A DNA stretch of 64,000 nucleotides from positions 18,928 to 82,927 of the forward strand of contig NZ_JBHOQV010000150.1 in the NCBI RefSeq assembly GCF_042408735.1. The letters are read 5' to 3'. The notes under the pieces were generated by a model that was not told the DNA's origin, ran no database searches, and was given only the letters and a program-made list of their open reading frames with translations. Positions 1-8,904 of the stretch are shown here, piece after piece (positions within the stretch are counted from its first letter, which is position 1; each line of letters begins with the position of its first letter). This stretch comes from Thermogemmatispora sp042408735 (GTDB taxonomy: Bacteria; Chloroflexota; Ktedonobacteria; Ktedonobacterales; Ktedonobacteraceae). Made by a program: the position numbers and the translations under genes.

Positions 1-153
1 AAAATGCGGCCCATGCAAGAACTCCGCCACATCGGTGCCACAGATTCCCGCCCGCAGCACCTGCAGCAGCACCTCGCCCTCGCCTGGCTCCCCCGGCGCA
101 GGCACCTCTTCAATACGCACATCACCTCGTCCATAGTAGCGCGCCGCCTTCAT
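1..153 (-). CDS. Zinc-type MDR alcohol dehydrogenase, 2,3-butanediol dehydrogenase-like (N-terminal 51 residues only)
   Basis: Partial gene that starts at 153 and runs off the left edge. The 51 visible residues begin MKAARYYGRGDVRIEE and include the GICGTD segment, which in this family carries the first catalytic zinc cysteine, followed by EFLHGPHF. This is the typical N-terminus of (R,R)-butanediol / threonine-type medium-chain dehydrogenases, which oxidise secondary alcohols with NAD+. An AGGAGG ribosome site lies upstream of the ATG. It follows the Liv transporter genes on the same strand, about 105 bases past livM. With the E1/E2 genes further upstream it hints at acetoin/butanediol metabolism, but substrate specificity cannot be read from this fragment. 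Confidence 0.85.
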   Translation of the reverse strand, partial: MKAARYYGRGDVRIEEVPAPGEPGEGEVLLQVLRAGICGTDVAEFLHGPHF

Positions 154-259
154 GGCTGCCGACCTCCTCTCGTGCTCTTTTACCGCTCTCTTTGGCCCTG
201 ATGGTCGTTCCATAGCGCCTCCGCTGCAGGGAGGGGAGGGAACCCCACCCTCCAGACCC

Positions 260-1270
260 CTAGACCGTCAAGCGGCGTCCCCGCACGCGACGCACCAGGC
301 CCATGATGCCATAGGGCGCCAGGAGCGCTACCAGAATAAGGATGATCCCAAAGACCACGCGATCGAACTCCGGCGGCAGGGCGGACCCAAAGAACGGCAG
401 TTCGCCGGCCAGAATGCGCAGTACCTGGGCCGTCACCAGCATCAGCGGCACCCCGATCAAGGGTCCCTGCCAGGTACCCAGACCCCCAACCAGGCTCATT
501 AAGACCACATCGATCGAAATATCCAGACTGAAGGTCCCCTGCGGCTCAATATAGCTCGTATGAAAGGCGTAGATCGCCCCCGCGACGCCGGCAATACAGG
601 CGCCCAGCAGCAGAGCCTGCGTCTTGAGCCAGGTCGTACGCACCCCCAGGATCTCCGCCGGGTCCTCGTCCTCGCGAATGGCCACCAGGGCATAGCCAAA
701 GCGTGAGTGCTCGATCAGAAAGGCCAGCAGTACCGCCAGCGCCATCAGCCCCAGAAAAGCGTAGTAGAAAAGCTGCTCGTTGGTGAAGGCATCGAAGGGC
801 AGAGCCGGCATGTAGATCCCGCTGGCCCCACCCGTAATCCCCAGATTCGTCACCAGTACCTGTGTCAAGAAGCTGACGATGAGCGTCAGAATAGCAAAGT
901 AGACGCCGCGCAGGCGTAAGGCGGGGACTCCCACCACCACGGCCACTACCATCGCCACCAGGCCCGCTAAAGGGATGGTCAACAAAGGATGGACAGCGTA
1001 CTGCGTGCAGAGGACGCCAGCGGTATAGGCTCCAACTCCGAAGAAGGTCACCATGCCAAAATTGAGGTAGCCGGCGTAGCCGCCCAGGATATTCCAGCCC
1101 TCCGCCAGCAAGATATACATAAAGACCGAAGACAGGGTCGTTACCCAGTCCAGAGGGATCAAAACGCCGAGCAGCGCCAGCAGGCCCACCGCCGCCGTCC
1201 CTCCCAGCCCGCGATAGAGCCAGCTCCGCCAGCGCGTGCCCGTCGTCCGTTCAAGCAAGGCACTGCTCAT
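260..1270 (-). CDS. livM: Branched-chain amino acid type ABC transporter permease LivM
   Basis: 336-residue polytopic inner-membrane protein of the LivM family, one of the two permeases of a Liv/HAAT-type importer. The family signature region EGWNILGGYAGYLNFG lies near residue 57, and about eight to ten hydrophobic segments follow. The conserved loop GGLGTWQGPLIG, which contacts the ATPases, lies near residue 262. The start is supported by GGGAGG about nine bases upstream of the ATG. It is the last of five transporter genes in the order K-G-F-H-M. The substrate could be a branched-chain amino acid, an amide or a small carboxylate, since this family is broad. Confidence 0.93.
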   Translation of the reverse strand: MSSALLERTTGTRWRSWLYRGLGGTAAVGLLALLGVLIPLDWVTTLSSVFMYILLAEGWNILGGYAGYLNFGMVTFFGVGAYTAGVLCTQYAVHPLLTIPLAGLVAMVVAVVVGVPALRLRGVYFAILTLIVSFLTQVLVTNLGITGGASGIYMPALPFDAFTNEQLFYYAFLGLMALAVLLAFLIEHSRFGYALVAIREDEDPAEILGVRTTWLKTQALLLGACIAGVAGAIYAFHTSYIEPQGTFSLDISIDVVLMSLVGGLGTWQGPLIGVPLMLVTAQVLRILAGELPFFGSALPPEFDRVVFGIILILVALLAPYGIMGLVRRVRGRRLTV

Positions 1271-1297
1271 AGAGATCTTCCTCCCGCTTGGTGCATC

Positions 1298-2188
1298 TCA
1301 GAGCACGCGGCTCTGGCTCCCGGCCAGCCCCTGGCCACGCACCAGTAGGGTGACTACCAGCAGCAGGTAGACGATGAAATAGACATACTGGAAAGGGAAA
1401 AGGATACTGCTCAAGGTCTCGATCAGGCCAATGAGCAGGCCAGCCAGCAGCGTATTGCGGATGCTGCCCAGACCACCGATGACCACCACCAGAAAGGCCC
1501 AGGCCAGCCAGCGATAGTGGTCCTGCGGATCAAAGGGAAAAATCATCGCCAGCACTACTCCTCCGACACCGGCGGTCGCTGTCGCCAGCCCAAAGACCAG
1601 CAGCGAGAGGCGGTCGGTGTCGATGCCAGAGATGCGGGCGGCATCGCGGTTCTGGGCCATGGCGCGGATAGCCTTGCCGTAGAGCGTCGAACGGAGGAAG
1701 GTATCGAGAAGCACCACCAGGGCCAGGGCCACGGCGGCAGCAATCAGCCGCGGTACAGCGATGGCGATGCCATCGAGGGCGAGCGAGGCATTGGTATAGC
1801 TCACCGAGAGCACCTGCGTATCGGTCGTCCAGGCCAGGATCGCCGCCCCCTCGATCACCACCAGAACCCCGAAGAGCACCAGCAAGCCCGTGGTCTGGGT
1901 GGTACGCGCCACGCGGCTGATCAGCAGGCGCTCGAGAAGGACTCCGATCAGGAAAAAGACTGGCACCGCTATAACGGCACTGACGATGGGATCGAGGCCC
2001 AGATGCTGCAGTAGCTCCAGGGCCAGATAGGAGCCGAGCATGATCAGGGTGCTGTGCGCGACGTTGACAACGCCCATGATGCCCAGCGTCAGGCTTAGGC
2101 CGAGTGAAATCAGGGTATAGACCAGACCGAGCAGCAGGCCGTTGATCAGGGCCTGCACCAGCAGAGACAGGCTGATCGTTGTCAGCAT
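1298..2188 (-). CDS. livH: Branched-chain amino acid type ABC transporter permease LivH
   Basis: 296-residue inner-membrane permease of the LivH family, partner of LivM in the same importer. It opens with LLVQALINGLLLGLVYTLIS and continues into the family motif LGLSLTLGIMGVVNVAHS. The ATPase-coupling loop GGLGSIRNTLLAGLLIG lies near residue 239. Length and membrane pattern match the family. It starts 27 bases after livF ends and stops 27 bases before livM begins, so the three are surely co-transcribed. The substrate is not determined by the sequence. Confidence 0.93.
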   Translation of the reverse strand: MLTTISLSLLVQALINGLLLGLVYTLISLGLSLTLGIMGVVNVAHSTLIMLGSYLALELLQHLGLDPIVSAVIAVPVFFLIGVLLERLLISRVARTTQTTGLLVLFGVLVVIEGAAILAWTTDTQVLSVSYTNASLALDGIAIAVPRLIAAAVALALVVLLDTFLRSTLYGKAIRAMAQNRDAARISGIDTDRLSLLVFGLATATAGVGGVVLAMIFPFDPQDHYRWLAWAFLVVVIGGLGSIRNTLLAGLLIGLIETLSSILFPFQYVYFIVYLLLVVTLLVRGQGLAGSQSRVL

Positions 2189-2215
2189 AGCGCCTCTCTT
2201 TCTCTTCTGCCCGCA

Positions 2216-2998
2216 CTAAAAGCGCAGCCAGCTCTTGATGAGGGCCTCCAGCCGATCCTCAAAGGCCCCGCGCTCACCCTCGAGGTTGTTACGGCCATAC
2301 TCCAGGGTGTAGACATAATCGGCCAGGGCCACGGCGGCGCGCACGTTCTGATCGACCAGGAGCACGGTGCGCCGCTCCTCCTTGAGGCGAGCGATCTCCT
2401 CATAGACCTGGTCGACGATGACTGGGGCCAGGCCCACCGATGGCTCGTCGATCAGAATGACGCGCGGATCGGCCATCAGCATGCGCGCAATCTCCACCAG
2501 ACGCTGTTGTCCGCCGCTGAGGCTGCCAGCCTGTTTCTGGCGCCAGTCTTTGAGCACGGGGTAACGCGCATAGATCGCCTCCAGGGCGGCGGCCAGGCGG
2601 CGACGGTCATGCAACAGGAGCCAGCCGCCGATCTCCAGATTCTCCTGCACAGTCAGCTCGGGAAAGACCGAGCGCCCCTGCGGCAGCAGGGCCATGCCCA
2701 GCGCCAGACGTCGATGAGGCGGCACGGCCGTGATGTCGCGTCCATCGAGCGTGATCTGCCCACTGCGCGGCCTCAGCAGGCCATAGAGAACGCGCAAGGC
2801 CGTCGACTTGCCCGAGCCATTTGGTCCCAGCAGCACGGTCACCTGGGCCGGGCGGGCCATGAGGCTAACGTTATTCAAGACCAGGTCGTGGCTGTAGTAG
2901 CCGGCAGTGACCCCGCGCATGCTCAGGCCGGCGGCGGCAGCCGGCAGGCCATCGGGCGAGGGCGCTCCCGCCGGAACTTGGGCTGCGGGTTTCATCAT
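2216..2998 (-). CDS. livF: Branched-chain amino acid type ABC transporter ATP-binding protein LivF
   Basis: 260-residue cytoplasmic ATPase of the Liv importer. Walker A reads GPNGSGKST, the ABC signature LSGGQQRLVEIAR, and Walker B VILIDEPSVGLAP, the last typical of LivF rather than LivG. The first ATG overlaps the stop of livG in an ATGA arrangement, which suggests translational coupling, and AGGAGG lies about ten bases upstream. A short Ala/Pro-rich extension (residues 1-25) precedes the ABC domain. It pairs with LivG to energise LivH/LivM. Confidence 0.94.
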   Translation of the reverse strand: MMKPAAQVPAGAPSPDGLPAAAAGLSMRGVTAGYYSHDLVLNNVSLMARPAQVTVLLGPNGSGKSTALRVLYGLLRPRSGQITLDGRDITAVPPHRRLALGMALLPQGRSVFPELTVQENLEIGGWLLLHDRRRLAAALEAIYARYPVLKDWRQKQAGSLSGGQQRLVEIARMLMADPRVILIDEPSVGLAPVIVDQVYEEIARLKEERRTVLLVDQNVRAAVALADYVYTLEYGRNNLEGERGAFEDRLEALIKSWLRF

Positions 2999-3771
2999 GA
3001 TGCATGTCCTCCTGCCTGTTCAAGAGAGGTTGCTGGTCGCTGGCCTTGTCCGCCGGGATGGCCAAGATAGGCGGCTATCACCTCGGGATTCTCGCTGACC
3101 TCCTGGGGCGTGCCGCGGGCGATGATGCGCCCATAGCTCATACAGATGACGGTACGTGCCAGGCTCATCAGATCGGGAATCTCGTGACTGACTATGATAA
3201 AGGAGACCTGGCGCTCCCGCTGGGCTTCGCGGATGCGTTCCAGTAGCAGGGCCTTGATCTCGGGATGGACGCCGCCGAACGGCTCATCCATCAGCACCAG
3301 GCGCGGCTCGGTCATTAAGGCGCGCGCAAACTCCAGCAGCTTTTGCTGCCCTCCCGAAAGCTCGCTTGCTGGCAGGGCCTGGGAGCGTTCCAGGCCCACA
3401 AAGGTCAGCAACTGCCTGGCCCGTTCCTGAACCTCGTTCCGGCTCAGCCTGGCATGGACCAGGGGAATCAGCATGTTCTGGTAGACCGTCAGTGTATGAA
3501 AGACGCGGGCGGTCTGAAAGGTCCGGCTGATGCCCAGCAGGGCAAGTTGGTGGGGACGCAGGTTGCGCGTGGGGCGGCCCAGATAGCGGATCTCGCCACT
3601 ATCGGGCCGATAGAGGCCGTTGAGCGTATTGAGCAGGGTGGTCTTGCCAGAGCCGTTCGGTCCGATCAGGCCCAGAATGCTGCCGGCTTCTAAGGTGAAA
3701 GAGATGCGGTCTAGCGCCACGATGCTCCCAAAGCGCTTCGAGAGCGAGTCAACCTGCAAAACAGGTTCCAT
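2995..3771 (-). CDS. livG: Branched-chain amino acid type ABC transporter ATP-binding protein LivG
   Basis: 258-residue ABC ATPase. Walker A GPNGSGKTT, the LivG-typical stretch GISRTFQTARVFHTLTVYQNM, signature LSGGQQKLLEFAR and Walker B VLMDEPFGGVHPE are all present. An upstream extension of the open frame to 3975 exists, but it overlaps the end of livK and has no family similarity, so I chose the ATG at 3771, where MEPVLQVDSLSKRFG begins the domain properly. It lies 88 bases after livK and overlaps livF by four bases. It acts as a heterodimer with LivF. Confidence 0.93.
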   Translation of the reverse strand: MEPVLQVDSLSKRFGSIVALDRISFTLEAGSILGLIGPNGSGKTTLLNTLNGLYRPDSGEIRYLGRPTRNLRPHQLALLGISRTFQTARVFHTLTVYQNMLIPLVHARLSRNEVQERARQLLTFVGLERSQALPASELSGGQQKLLEFARALMTEPRLVLMDEPFGGVHPEIKALLLERIREAQRERQVSFIIVSHEIPDLMSLARTVICMSYGRIIARGTPQEVSENPEVIAAYLGHPGGQGQRPATSLEQAGGHAS

Positions 3772-3859
3772 CGTTGCTCTCCCCTTTGACGGAGTACCAG
3801 AGGGAGGCCGCTCTCCCGGCAGCGGCGCCAGAAGAGAGCCTCCCTGCTGTGCGTGCGCA

Positions 3860-5098
3860 TCACGACTGTAGCTGTGGCCTGGCGGTAGCCCGGCTGGGAG
3901 GCCAGACAACCTGGTTTTTGCCGCTGAGGTACTGCACCACCACGGCGTTGTAGTGGGGCATACCGTACTGGTCAAAGGTCAGTGGACCATTGACCGTGTT
4001 GAAGCGATGGCTGAGAACATAGGCCCGTAGCTGCTGCTGATCGAGCGTGCGGGCACCCTCGACAGCCTGCTGCATCACCTGCAGGATCGTCATAGCGACA
4101 GCCGCGTACTGGCTGAAGACGGTCTCATGGCGGACTCGCTGCAGCATGGCGAAGAGGTCCTGGATTCCATCGTAGTTGTCGCTGGGCACAGCCATCGCTG
4201 TTGAGAAGATGCCCTCTCCGGCAGGCCCCAACTGAGCCCAGTAGGGCAGGGAGGTCACCAGCGAGCCGCAGGCGCAGTAGATCTTGGGCTTGAAGCCCAG
4301 CGAGTAGGCGGTCCGCGCAATCAGGGCCGCCGGGTTGGGCAGCGAGAGAGCGAAGAAGAGGTCAACTCTGGCCGCCTTGGCCCGCTGGATTAGGCCACTG
4401 ACATCGGTAGCTGTCGGCGGATACTCTTCGTTGAGGACGATCTGCATGCCACGCTGCCTGGCGAAGTTGACGACGCCGCCCTGCCCCTGATAGCCGTCGC
4501 GCACCACCAGGGTGAACGGATTCTGCTCGGTGACGATGCCCACGCGCGTAGGCCGCTCACTGGCAGGCAGTGAGTCGATCATCTCAAAGACGCCACGACT
4601 GTAGTCAGGCTCCTGGTAAGTATAGGATCCGATCATCCACTGCGTGCTTTTGAAGAGCTTGATGCCGACGAAGCCGCCGTTCCAGAGGATCATGTGGTTG
4701 GCGGCGGCGATGGGCAGCACTGCCCCTCCGATCGCCGTCGTGTAGGGCGAGAGCAGCAGGTTGACCTTGTCCTGGTGGATGAGTCGCTGGTAGAGGCTCT
4801 GGGCCGTGGCCGGGTTGCTCTCGTCATCGTAAATAATCATTTTGACAGGATGGCCAAGCAGGCCACCGTGACTGTTGACCTGCTGGAGCCAGTAGTCATA
4901 GACGGCCTTGTAGTCGGCCGAGGGACCGGCGTAGGCCCCGGTCAGGCCCAGGGTGCCGCCGATGACGATCGGCTGGCCTGCTGGCGGCAGCCCGTTCGCG
5001 GAGCCGGAACTGCCGCTGGTGTTTTGGGCGGCGCTGCAACCGGTCAACACCAGGACCAGTAGAACGGTAGCCGTGATGAAGAGACGCCAATACTTCAT
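3860..5098 (-). CDS. livK: Branched-chain amino acid type ABC transporter substrate-binding lipoprotein LivK
   Basis: 412-residue periplasmic-binding-protein-fold lipoprotein that captures the substrate outside the cell and delivers it to LivHM. Residues 1-21 form a lipoprotein signal with lipobox LVLTGC, so Cys21 should be lipidated. The mature protein contains IVIGGTLGLTGAYAG and the DDESNPATA region of Leu/Ile/Val-binding family type I folds. A perfect AAGGAGG ribosome site lies seven bases upstream of the ATG. It heads the transporter operon after a 440-base intergenic region. Its ligand is not predictable from the residues. Confidence 0.92.
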   Translation of the reverse strand: MKYWRLFITATVLLVLVLTGCSAAQNTSGSSGSANGLPPAGQPIVIGGTLGLTGAYAGPSADYKAVYDYWLQQVNSHGGLLGHPVKMIIYDDESNPATAQSLYQRLIHQDKVNLLLSPYTTAIGGAVLPIAAANHMILWNGGFVGIKLFKSTQWMIGSYTYQEPDYSRGVFEMIDSLPASERPTRVGIVTEQNPFTLVVRDGYQGQGGVVNFARQRGMQIVLNEEYPPTATDVSGLIQRAKAARVDLFFALSLPNPAALIARTAYSLGFKPKIYCACGSLVTSLPYWAQLGPAGEGIFSTAMAVPSDNYDGIQDLFAMLQRVRHETVFSQYAAVAMTILQVMQQAVEGARTLDQQQLRAYVLSHRFNTVNGPLTFDQYGMPHYNAVVVQYLSGKNQVVWPPSRATARPQLQS

Positions 5099-5480
5099 GT
5101 CGTCCTCCTTACGCGACGCCTCGCAGCAGAGCAGACGAGGAAGCCTGTCTCCGGCGGCAAGCCGCCGTCCTCCCGTTCAGGTGGGCGCTTTTGCCTGGCG
5201 TTGGTTGTCTGTCCGTGCGGACGGCCCGCGGTCCGCCGTGAGAGACAGCTCGCCATCAGGGCAGCGGCCGACGCGCTGTTCGTGCGCCCGCTCGGCCCTG
5301 GCTCTGCGCAACTGCGGATCTGTCACAGAACGACGCTGTTCTTGTCGCTGCTCTGCAGTGCTCTGTCTGCTTTTTCCTCAGTTAAGCGCATGGGTGTGGG
5401 TGGGCCCAGGCGACTGGATCGCGCTGCGCTATGCGCTGTGCTCTCTGCTGTCCTTCTTCTCTGGCCCTATCTGGCCTCTG
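5099..5480. other. Intergenic leader upstream of livK
   Basis: No convincing gene. The region holds short GC hairpins (CGGCGGC-AA-GCCGCCG at 5152-5167 and GCGGAC/GTCCGC at 5217-5236) that would lie in the 5' leader of the Liv transcript. I could not find a TATAAT-like -10 on the minus strand, so the livK promoter is unlocated. Transcription could also read through from the E2 gene. Confidence 0.4.
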
Positions 5481-5514
5481 GCCGCCGGACAGAAGGCGCC
5501 TTCTGTCCGGCGGC
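5481..5514 (-). terminator. 34-bp perfect palindrome after the E2 gene
   Basis: GCCGCCGGACAGAAGGC followed immediately by its exact reverse complement gives a 17-bp arm hairpin, 26 bases past the stop of the E2 gene. Position and strength suggest a transcription end or an mRNA-stabilising stem between the dehydrogenase genes and the Liv operon. There is no U-tract on either side, so a classical intrinsic terminator is not shown. A protein-binding palindrome is the alternative. Confidence 0.5.
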
Positions 5515-5540
5515 GCGCTGGAGCCGGCTTCGTTGAGGCT

Positions 5541-7103
5541 TCAGGCGAGCAAGCCCAGCGGCTCCTCCAATAGAGCGACCAGTGTGGCCAGAAACTGGGC
5601 TGCCCGGGCCCCATCGAGGACACGATGATCGCAGGAGAGGCTCAGCAGCATGGTCGGGGCAACGGCAGGCTGCCCTTCGACGGCGATGACACGCTCGCTG
5701 ACGCGCCCAACGGCCAGAATGGCGGCCTGGGGCGCATTGATGATGGCGTTGAAGGCATCAACGCCGTACATGCCCAGGTTGCTGATGGTGAAGGTCCCTC
5801 CCTGCAGATCCTGGGGACGCAGGCGCCGGCTGCGCGCCCGTTCGACCAGCTCGCGGCGGGCCGCGGCCAGAGCGCTCAGGCTGAGGCGATCGGCGCCATG
5901 AATGACCGGCACGACCAGCCCTTCATCGGTGGCCACAGCCAGCCCAACGTTGATTTCGCGCTGGTAGACTATCCGCCCGTCTTGCCAGGTGGCATTGACC
6001 TGGGGATGGGCCCGCAGCGCTGCGGCTACCGCCAGGACGAGCAGATCGGTCAACGTAACCTCGGACGAGCAGCGCTGCTGCATGGCACTCTGCCAGGCCA
6101 GCAGCCGCCCGGCCCGTACCTCGCGCAGCAGGAAGAAATGTGGTACCTGGCTCCAGCTCTGGCTGGTACGCTCAGCCATCAGGCGCCAGACCTGACCCAA
6201 GGCCGGCTCCCCAACCGGCTGGGACTGGGAGGCCGGGCTTGCAGGCTGGGCGGCTTCGACCAGGCCCGGCTCCGCGGCGCGCTGCCGCTGATCCTGCGCA
6301 GCACGGGCAGTGGCGGCCAGCACATCGGCAGCCAGGATGGCCCCTCCAGGACCACTGCCAGCCCCCTCCCGAGCGAGGGCGACCAGATCCTGGCCTAGCT
6401 CGGCGGCCAGACGCCTGGCCTTGGGAGAAGCAGCCACCATCAGCCGCGAGCGACCAGCGTTCGGCCTTCTTGCGACGTCAGGTGGAGGGGTGGCCTGAGC
6501 AGGCGCCGCTACAGGGGCCGCACTCTCGCCGTTCGGCGGCTGGCGACTGGACAGATAGGCCAAGACGTCGGCTTTCTGAATGCGCCTCCCCTTCGTCTGG
6601 AGCTGCTCAAGATCGACCTGATGTTCGGCGGCGATGCGCGCGGCCAGAGGAGAAACCAGCCTCCCTGGCCGGCGCATGCGCTCGTCGGTGTCCGTGGACG
6701 GAGAGGAAGAGGGTGGGACTGTCAGCGGGCTGGTGCTCGTGTGAGTCGGGGTCTCTGCTGGCACCGCCTCGCCGCTCGCCGGCGACGAGCGCTCCGCCCC
6801 CTCCTCCGAGCGAGAGGCCCGAGCCTCTGGCGCTGCTCGAGCTGGGTTCGGGGCAGGCTGCTCGCCTGGAGCCAGAATCAGGGCAATCTGCTGCCCTACA
6901 GGGATGTCCTCCCCCTCGCTGGCTGTCACCGCGCTCAGCAGGCCCGTGGCAGGAGCCTCCAGCTCGACCGTTGCCTTGTCGGTCTCGATCTCGGCCAGCG
7001 GCTCGCCTTGCTTGACCGGCTCACCTTCGCGCTTGAGCCAGCGCAGGACCTTGCCCGTTTCCTGAGCCATGCCCAACGCCGGCATGATGACCCTGGTCGC
7101 CAT
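5541..7103 (-). CDS. Dihydrolipoamide acyltransferase (E2) of a 2-oxoacid/acetoin dehydrogenase complex
   Basis: 520-residue E2 core. Residues 1-75 are a lipoyl domain with lipoylated Lys43 in the ETDKATVE motif. Ala/Pro/Ser-rich linkers then separate two peripheral-subunit (E3/E1)-binding domains, near residues 150-190 and 225-265. The catalytic acyltransferase domain ends in SCDHRVLDGARAAQFL, which contains the HxxxDG active-site motif. It transfers the acyl group from lipoamide to CoA. Two subunit-binding domains is unusual but known. It is downstream of E1 alpha/beta, separated by the M24 gene, and an AGGAG ribosome site supports the start. Acetoin, pyruvate or branched-chain specificity cannot be decided here. 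Confidence 0.92.
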   Translation of the reverse strand: MATRVIMPALGMAQETGKVLRWLKREGEPVKQGEPLAEIETDKATVELEAPATGLLSAVTASEGEDIPVGQQIALILAPGEQPAPNPARAAPEARASRSEEGAERSSPASGEAVPAETPTHTSTSPLTVPPSSSPSTDTDERMRRPGRLVSPLAARIAAEHQVDLEQLQTKGRRIQKADVLAYLSSRQPPNGESAAPVAAPAQATPPPDVARRPNAGRSRLMVAASPKARRLAAELGQDLVALAREGAGSGPGGAILAADVLAATARAAQDQRQRAAEPGLVEAAQPASPASQSQPVGEPALGQVWRLMAERTSQSWSQVPHFFLLREVRAGRLLAWQSAMQQRCSSEVTLTDLLVLAVAAALRAHPQVNATWQDGRIVYQREINVGLAVATDEGLVVPVIHGADRLSLSALAAARRELVERARSRRLRPQDLQGGTFTISNLGMYGVDAFNAIINAPQAAILAVGRVSERVIAVEGQPAVAPTMLLSLSCDHRVLDGARAAQFLATLVALLEEPLGLLA

Positions 7104-7313
7104 GTCTGCTCTCCTCTACTCCTCATCTTCTGCGGCATCGTTGGGGCAGCATCCCACCGCCGCGGCCCACGGTCCATGACCAGAGACCAGAGACCTGCCT
7201 GCGCTTCCAGCCACCCTTCTGGTCCCTCGTGGACGAGCGGTGAGCGGCCCCACGCAGGCAGACCAGGCCCAGAAGGACAGTGGGCCTGCGGTGCGGGTGG
7301 ATGCCCGCCAGAG

Positions 7314-8666
7314 CTAGAGCGTATGACCCGCCGAGGTGGCCGCTGGCGCCGGCAGGCGCGGCCCACCCTGACCACGGGCCGTGTTCAAATGAGACTGCAC
7401 CTCGCGAATGGGAGAGAGCGGCCCGTTGACGGTATAGTAGCGGGTACCGGCCACCAGCAGCTCTTCAGCGGGGAAGCGGGTAATCACCTCACAGCCATCC
7501 CGGGTCACCACCAGTTGCTCCTCAATGCGGGCCGCCGTCCAGCCATCGCTGGCGGGCCAGAAAGTCTCGAGCGCAAAGACCATGCCCTCCTCGATGACCT
7601 CGGGATGATCGAAGGAAACCAGGCGGCTGAAGACCGGCTTCTCCCAGATCGTCAGCCCCACGCCGTGGCCGAACTGCAGGGCGAAAGCGGCCTCCTCGTT
7701 AGGAAAGCCAAATTCCTCGGCACGCGGCCAGAGCTTGACCACATCGGCGGTTGTCACGCCCGGCTTGATGGCATTGATGGCCACGTCGAGGATCTCACGG
7801 CAGCGCTTGTAAGCGTCGACCATAGCCGGCGAGGCGCTTCCAACCGCGAAGGTCCGGTAGTAGCAGGTGCGGTAACCGTTGAAGCTATGGAGAATGTCAA
7901 AATAGGCCGGGTCCCCAGGGCGCAGCACACGGTCGCTAAAGACGTGAGGGTGCGGGCTACAACGCTCGCCCGAGATAGCATTGACGCCCTCAACATGCTC
8001 GGAGCCAAGATCGTAGAGCACCTTGCTGACCAGGGCTACACACTCATTCTCGCGTACGCCCGGGCGCAGCCAGCGATACAACTCCTCATAGGCGGCGTCG
8101 ACCATCATACAGGCCGTGGCCAGCAGCGTAATCTCGTCCTGCGTCTTGATCATGCGCGCCGTCTGCATGAGGTTTTGCCCGTCGGCAATGGTGATCCCCT
8201 CCCTCTGAAGAGCAAAGAGGACCTGCGGCTCGATGACGTCGACCCCTAGCGGCTCGTGGAGCAGGCCACGCTCCTCCAGTTCAATGCGGATCTTGCGCGC
8301 CACATCCTCGGCCCGTCCCGAGCCGGGGGCCATCGCCCCGCGCATAGTCGAGATACCGGCGCGGGCCCGCTCACCCATCCAGGGGGCATAGAGCTGATCG
8401 TGACGAGCCGCCGAACCAAAGGTCCACAGGATCGGCTCGCCCTCCCGCGGCAGCAGGGTGAAGCGGAAGAGCTTGTCCATTGCCCAGGTCCCGATGTGGG
8501 TCGAGGTCAAATAGCGGATGTTGCTCATGTCGAAACAGAGGACAGCCCCCAGCTCCGACTCCCTGAGCAGCTTCTGAGCGCGCGCCAGCCGTTCACGACG
8601 CAGCCGCTCGTAGTCGACGCGCACTTCCCAGTCAACGGCCATTGGTCCATAGGTCTTGATCGCCAT
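7314..8666 (-). CDS. M24-fold metallopeptidase/creatinase-family enzyme with an altered metal site
   Basis: 450 residues with a creatinase-type N-terminal domain (about 20-165) and a pita-bread M24 domain (about 170-410). The family includes Xaa-Pro aminopeptidases, creatinase and the DMSP lyase DddP. Expected metal ligands are visible at Asp257, His334 (FGHGVG), Glu367 and Glu382. The second aspartate, expected in GYxxDxxRT, is Cys268 (GYRTCYYRT). So this is probably not a standard dinuclear aminopeptidase; a lyase, a mononuclear enzyme or a different hydrolase is possible. It sits between E1 beta and E2 on the same strand, with GGGAGGAG before the ATG, so it is likely part of the same pathway. 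Confidence 0.85.
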   Translation of the reverse strand: MAIKTYGPMAVDWEVRVDYERLRRERLARAQKLLRESELGAVLCFDMSNIRYLTSTHIGTWAMDKLFRFTLLPREGEPILWTFGSAARHDQLYAPWMGERARAGISTMRGAMAPGSGRAEDVARKIRIELEERGLLHEPLGVDVIEPQVLFALQREGITIADGQNLMQTARMIKTQDEITLLATACMMVDAAYEELYRWLRPGVRENECVALVSKVLYDLGSEHVEGVNAISGERCSPHPHVFSDRVLRPGDPAYFDILHSFNGYRTCYYRTFAVGSASPAMVDAYKRCREILDVAINAIKPGVTTADVVKLWPRAEEFGFPNEEAAFALQFGHGVGLTIWEKPVFSRLVSFDHPEVIEEGMVFALETFWPASDGWTAARIEEQLVVTRDGCEVITRFPAEELLVAGTRYYTVNGPLSPIREVQSHLNTARGQGGPRLPAPAATSAGHTL

Positions 8667-8736
8667 AGCTCGAGTCTCCTCCCTCAGAGTGGCAACGCAG
8701 CGCCAGGCGCTCTCAGCCGGGCACCACGCGCCCGTG

Positions 8737-8750
8737 GATCAACGTTGATC
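8737..8750. promoter_or_regulatory. 14-bp perfect palindrome upstream of the M24 gene
   Basis: GATCAACGTTGATC lies in the 238-base gap between E1 beta and the M24 gene, about 70 bases before the M24 start. It could be an operator for a second promoter inside the locus. No good -10/-35 pair is seen beside it, so the role is speculative. Confidence 0.3.
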
Positions 8751-8904
8751 GCCCTGACCGATGTGACGATACGACAACAGTGATGACGAGATGAGATAAA
8801 CGGGCGCTTGCGCCGAAAGCTTCCTTGCCGTTGACTGCGATTCCGCGCCCCGTGCCTGCCTCCCACGCCGAGCAGGCCGACGATAGTGAGAGCCTCCGCC
8901 GTGC

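Noticed and set aside
6621..8249. Long plus-strand open frame of 542 codons
   Set aside because: It lies antisense to the E2 and M24 genes, which have clear family motifs and ribosome sites. The frame is an effect of GC-rich codon bias and has no recognisable domain.
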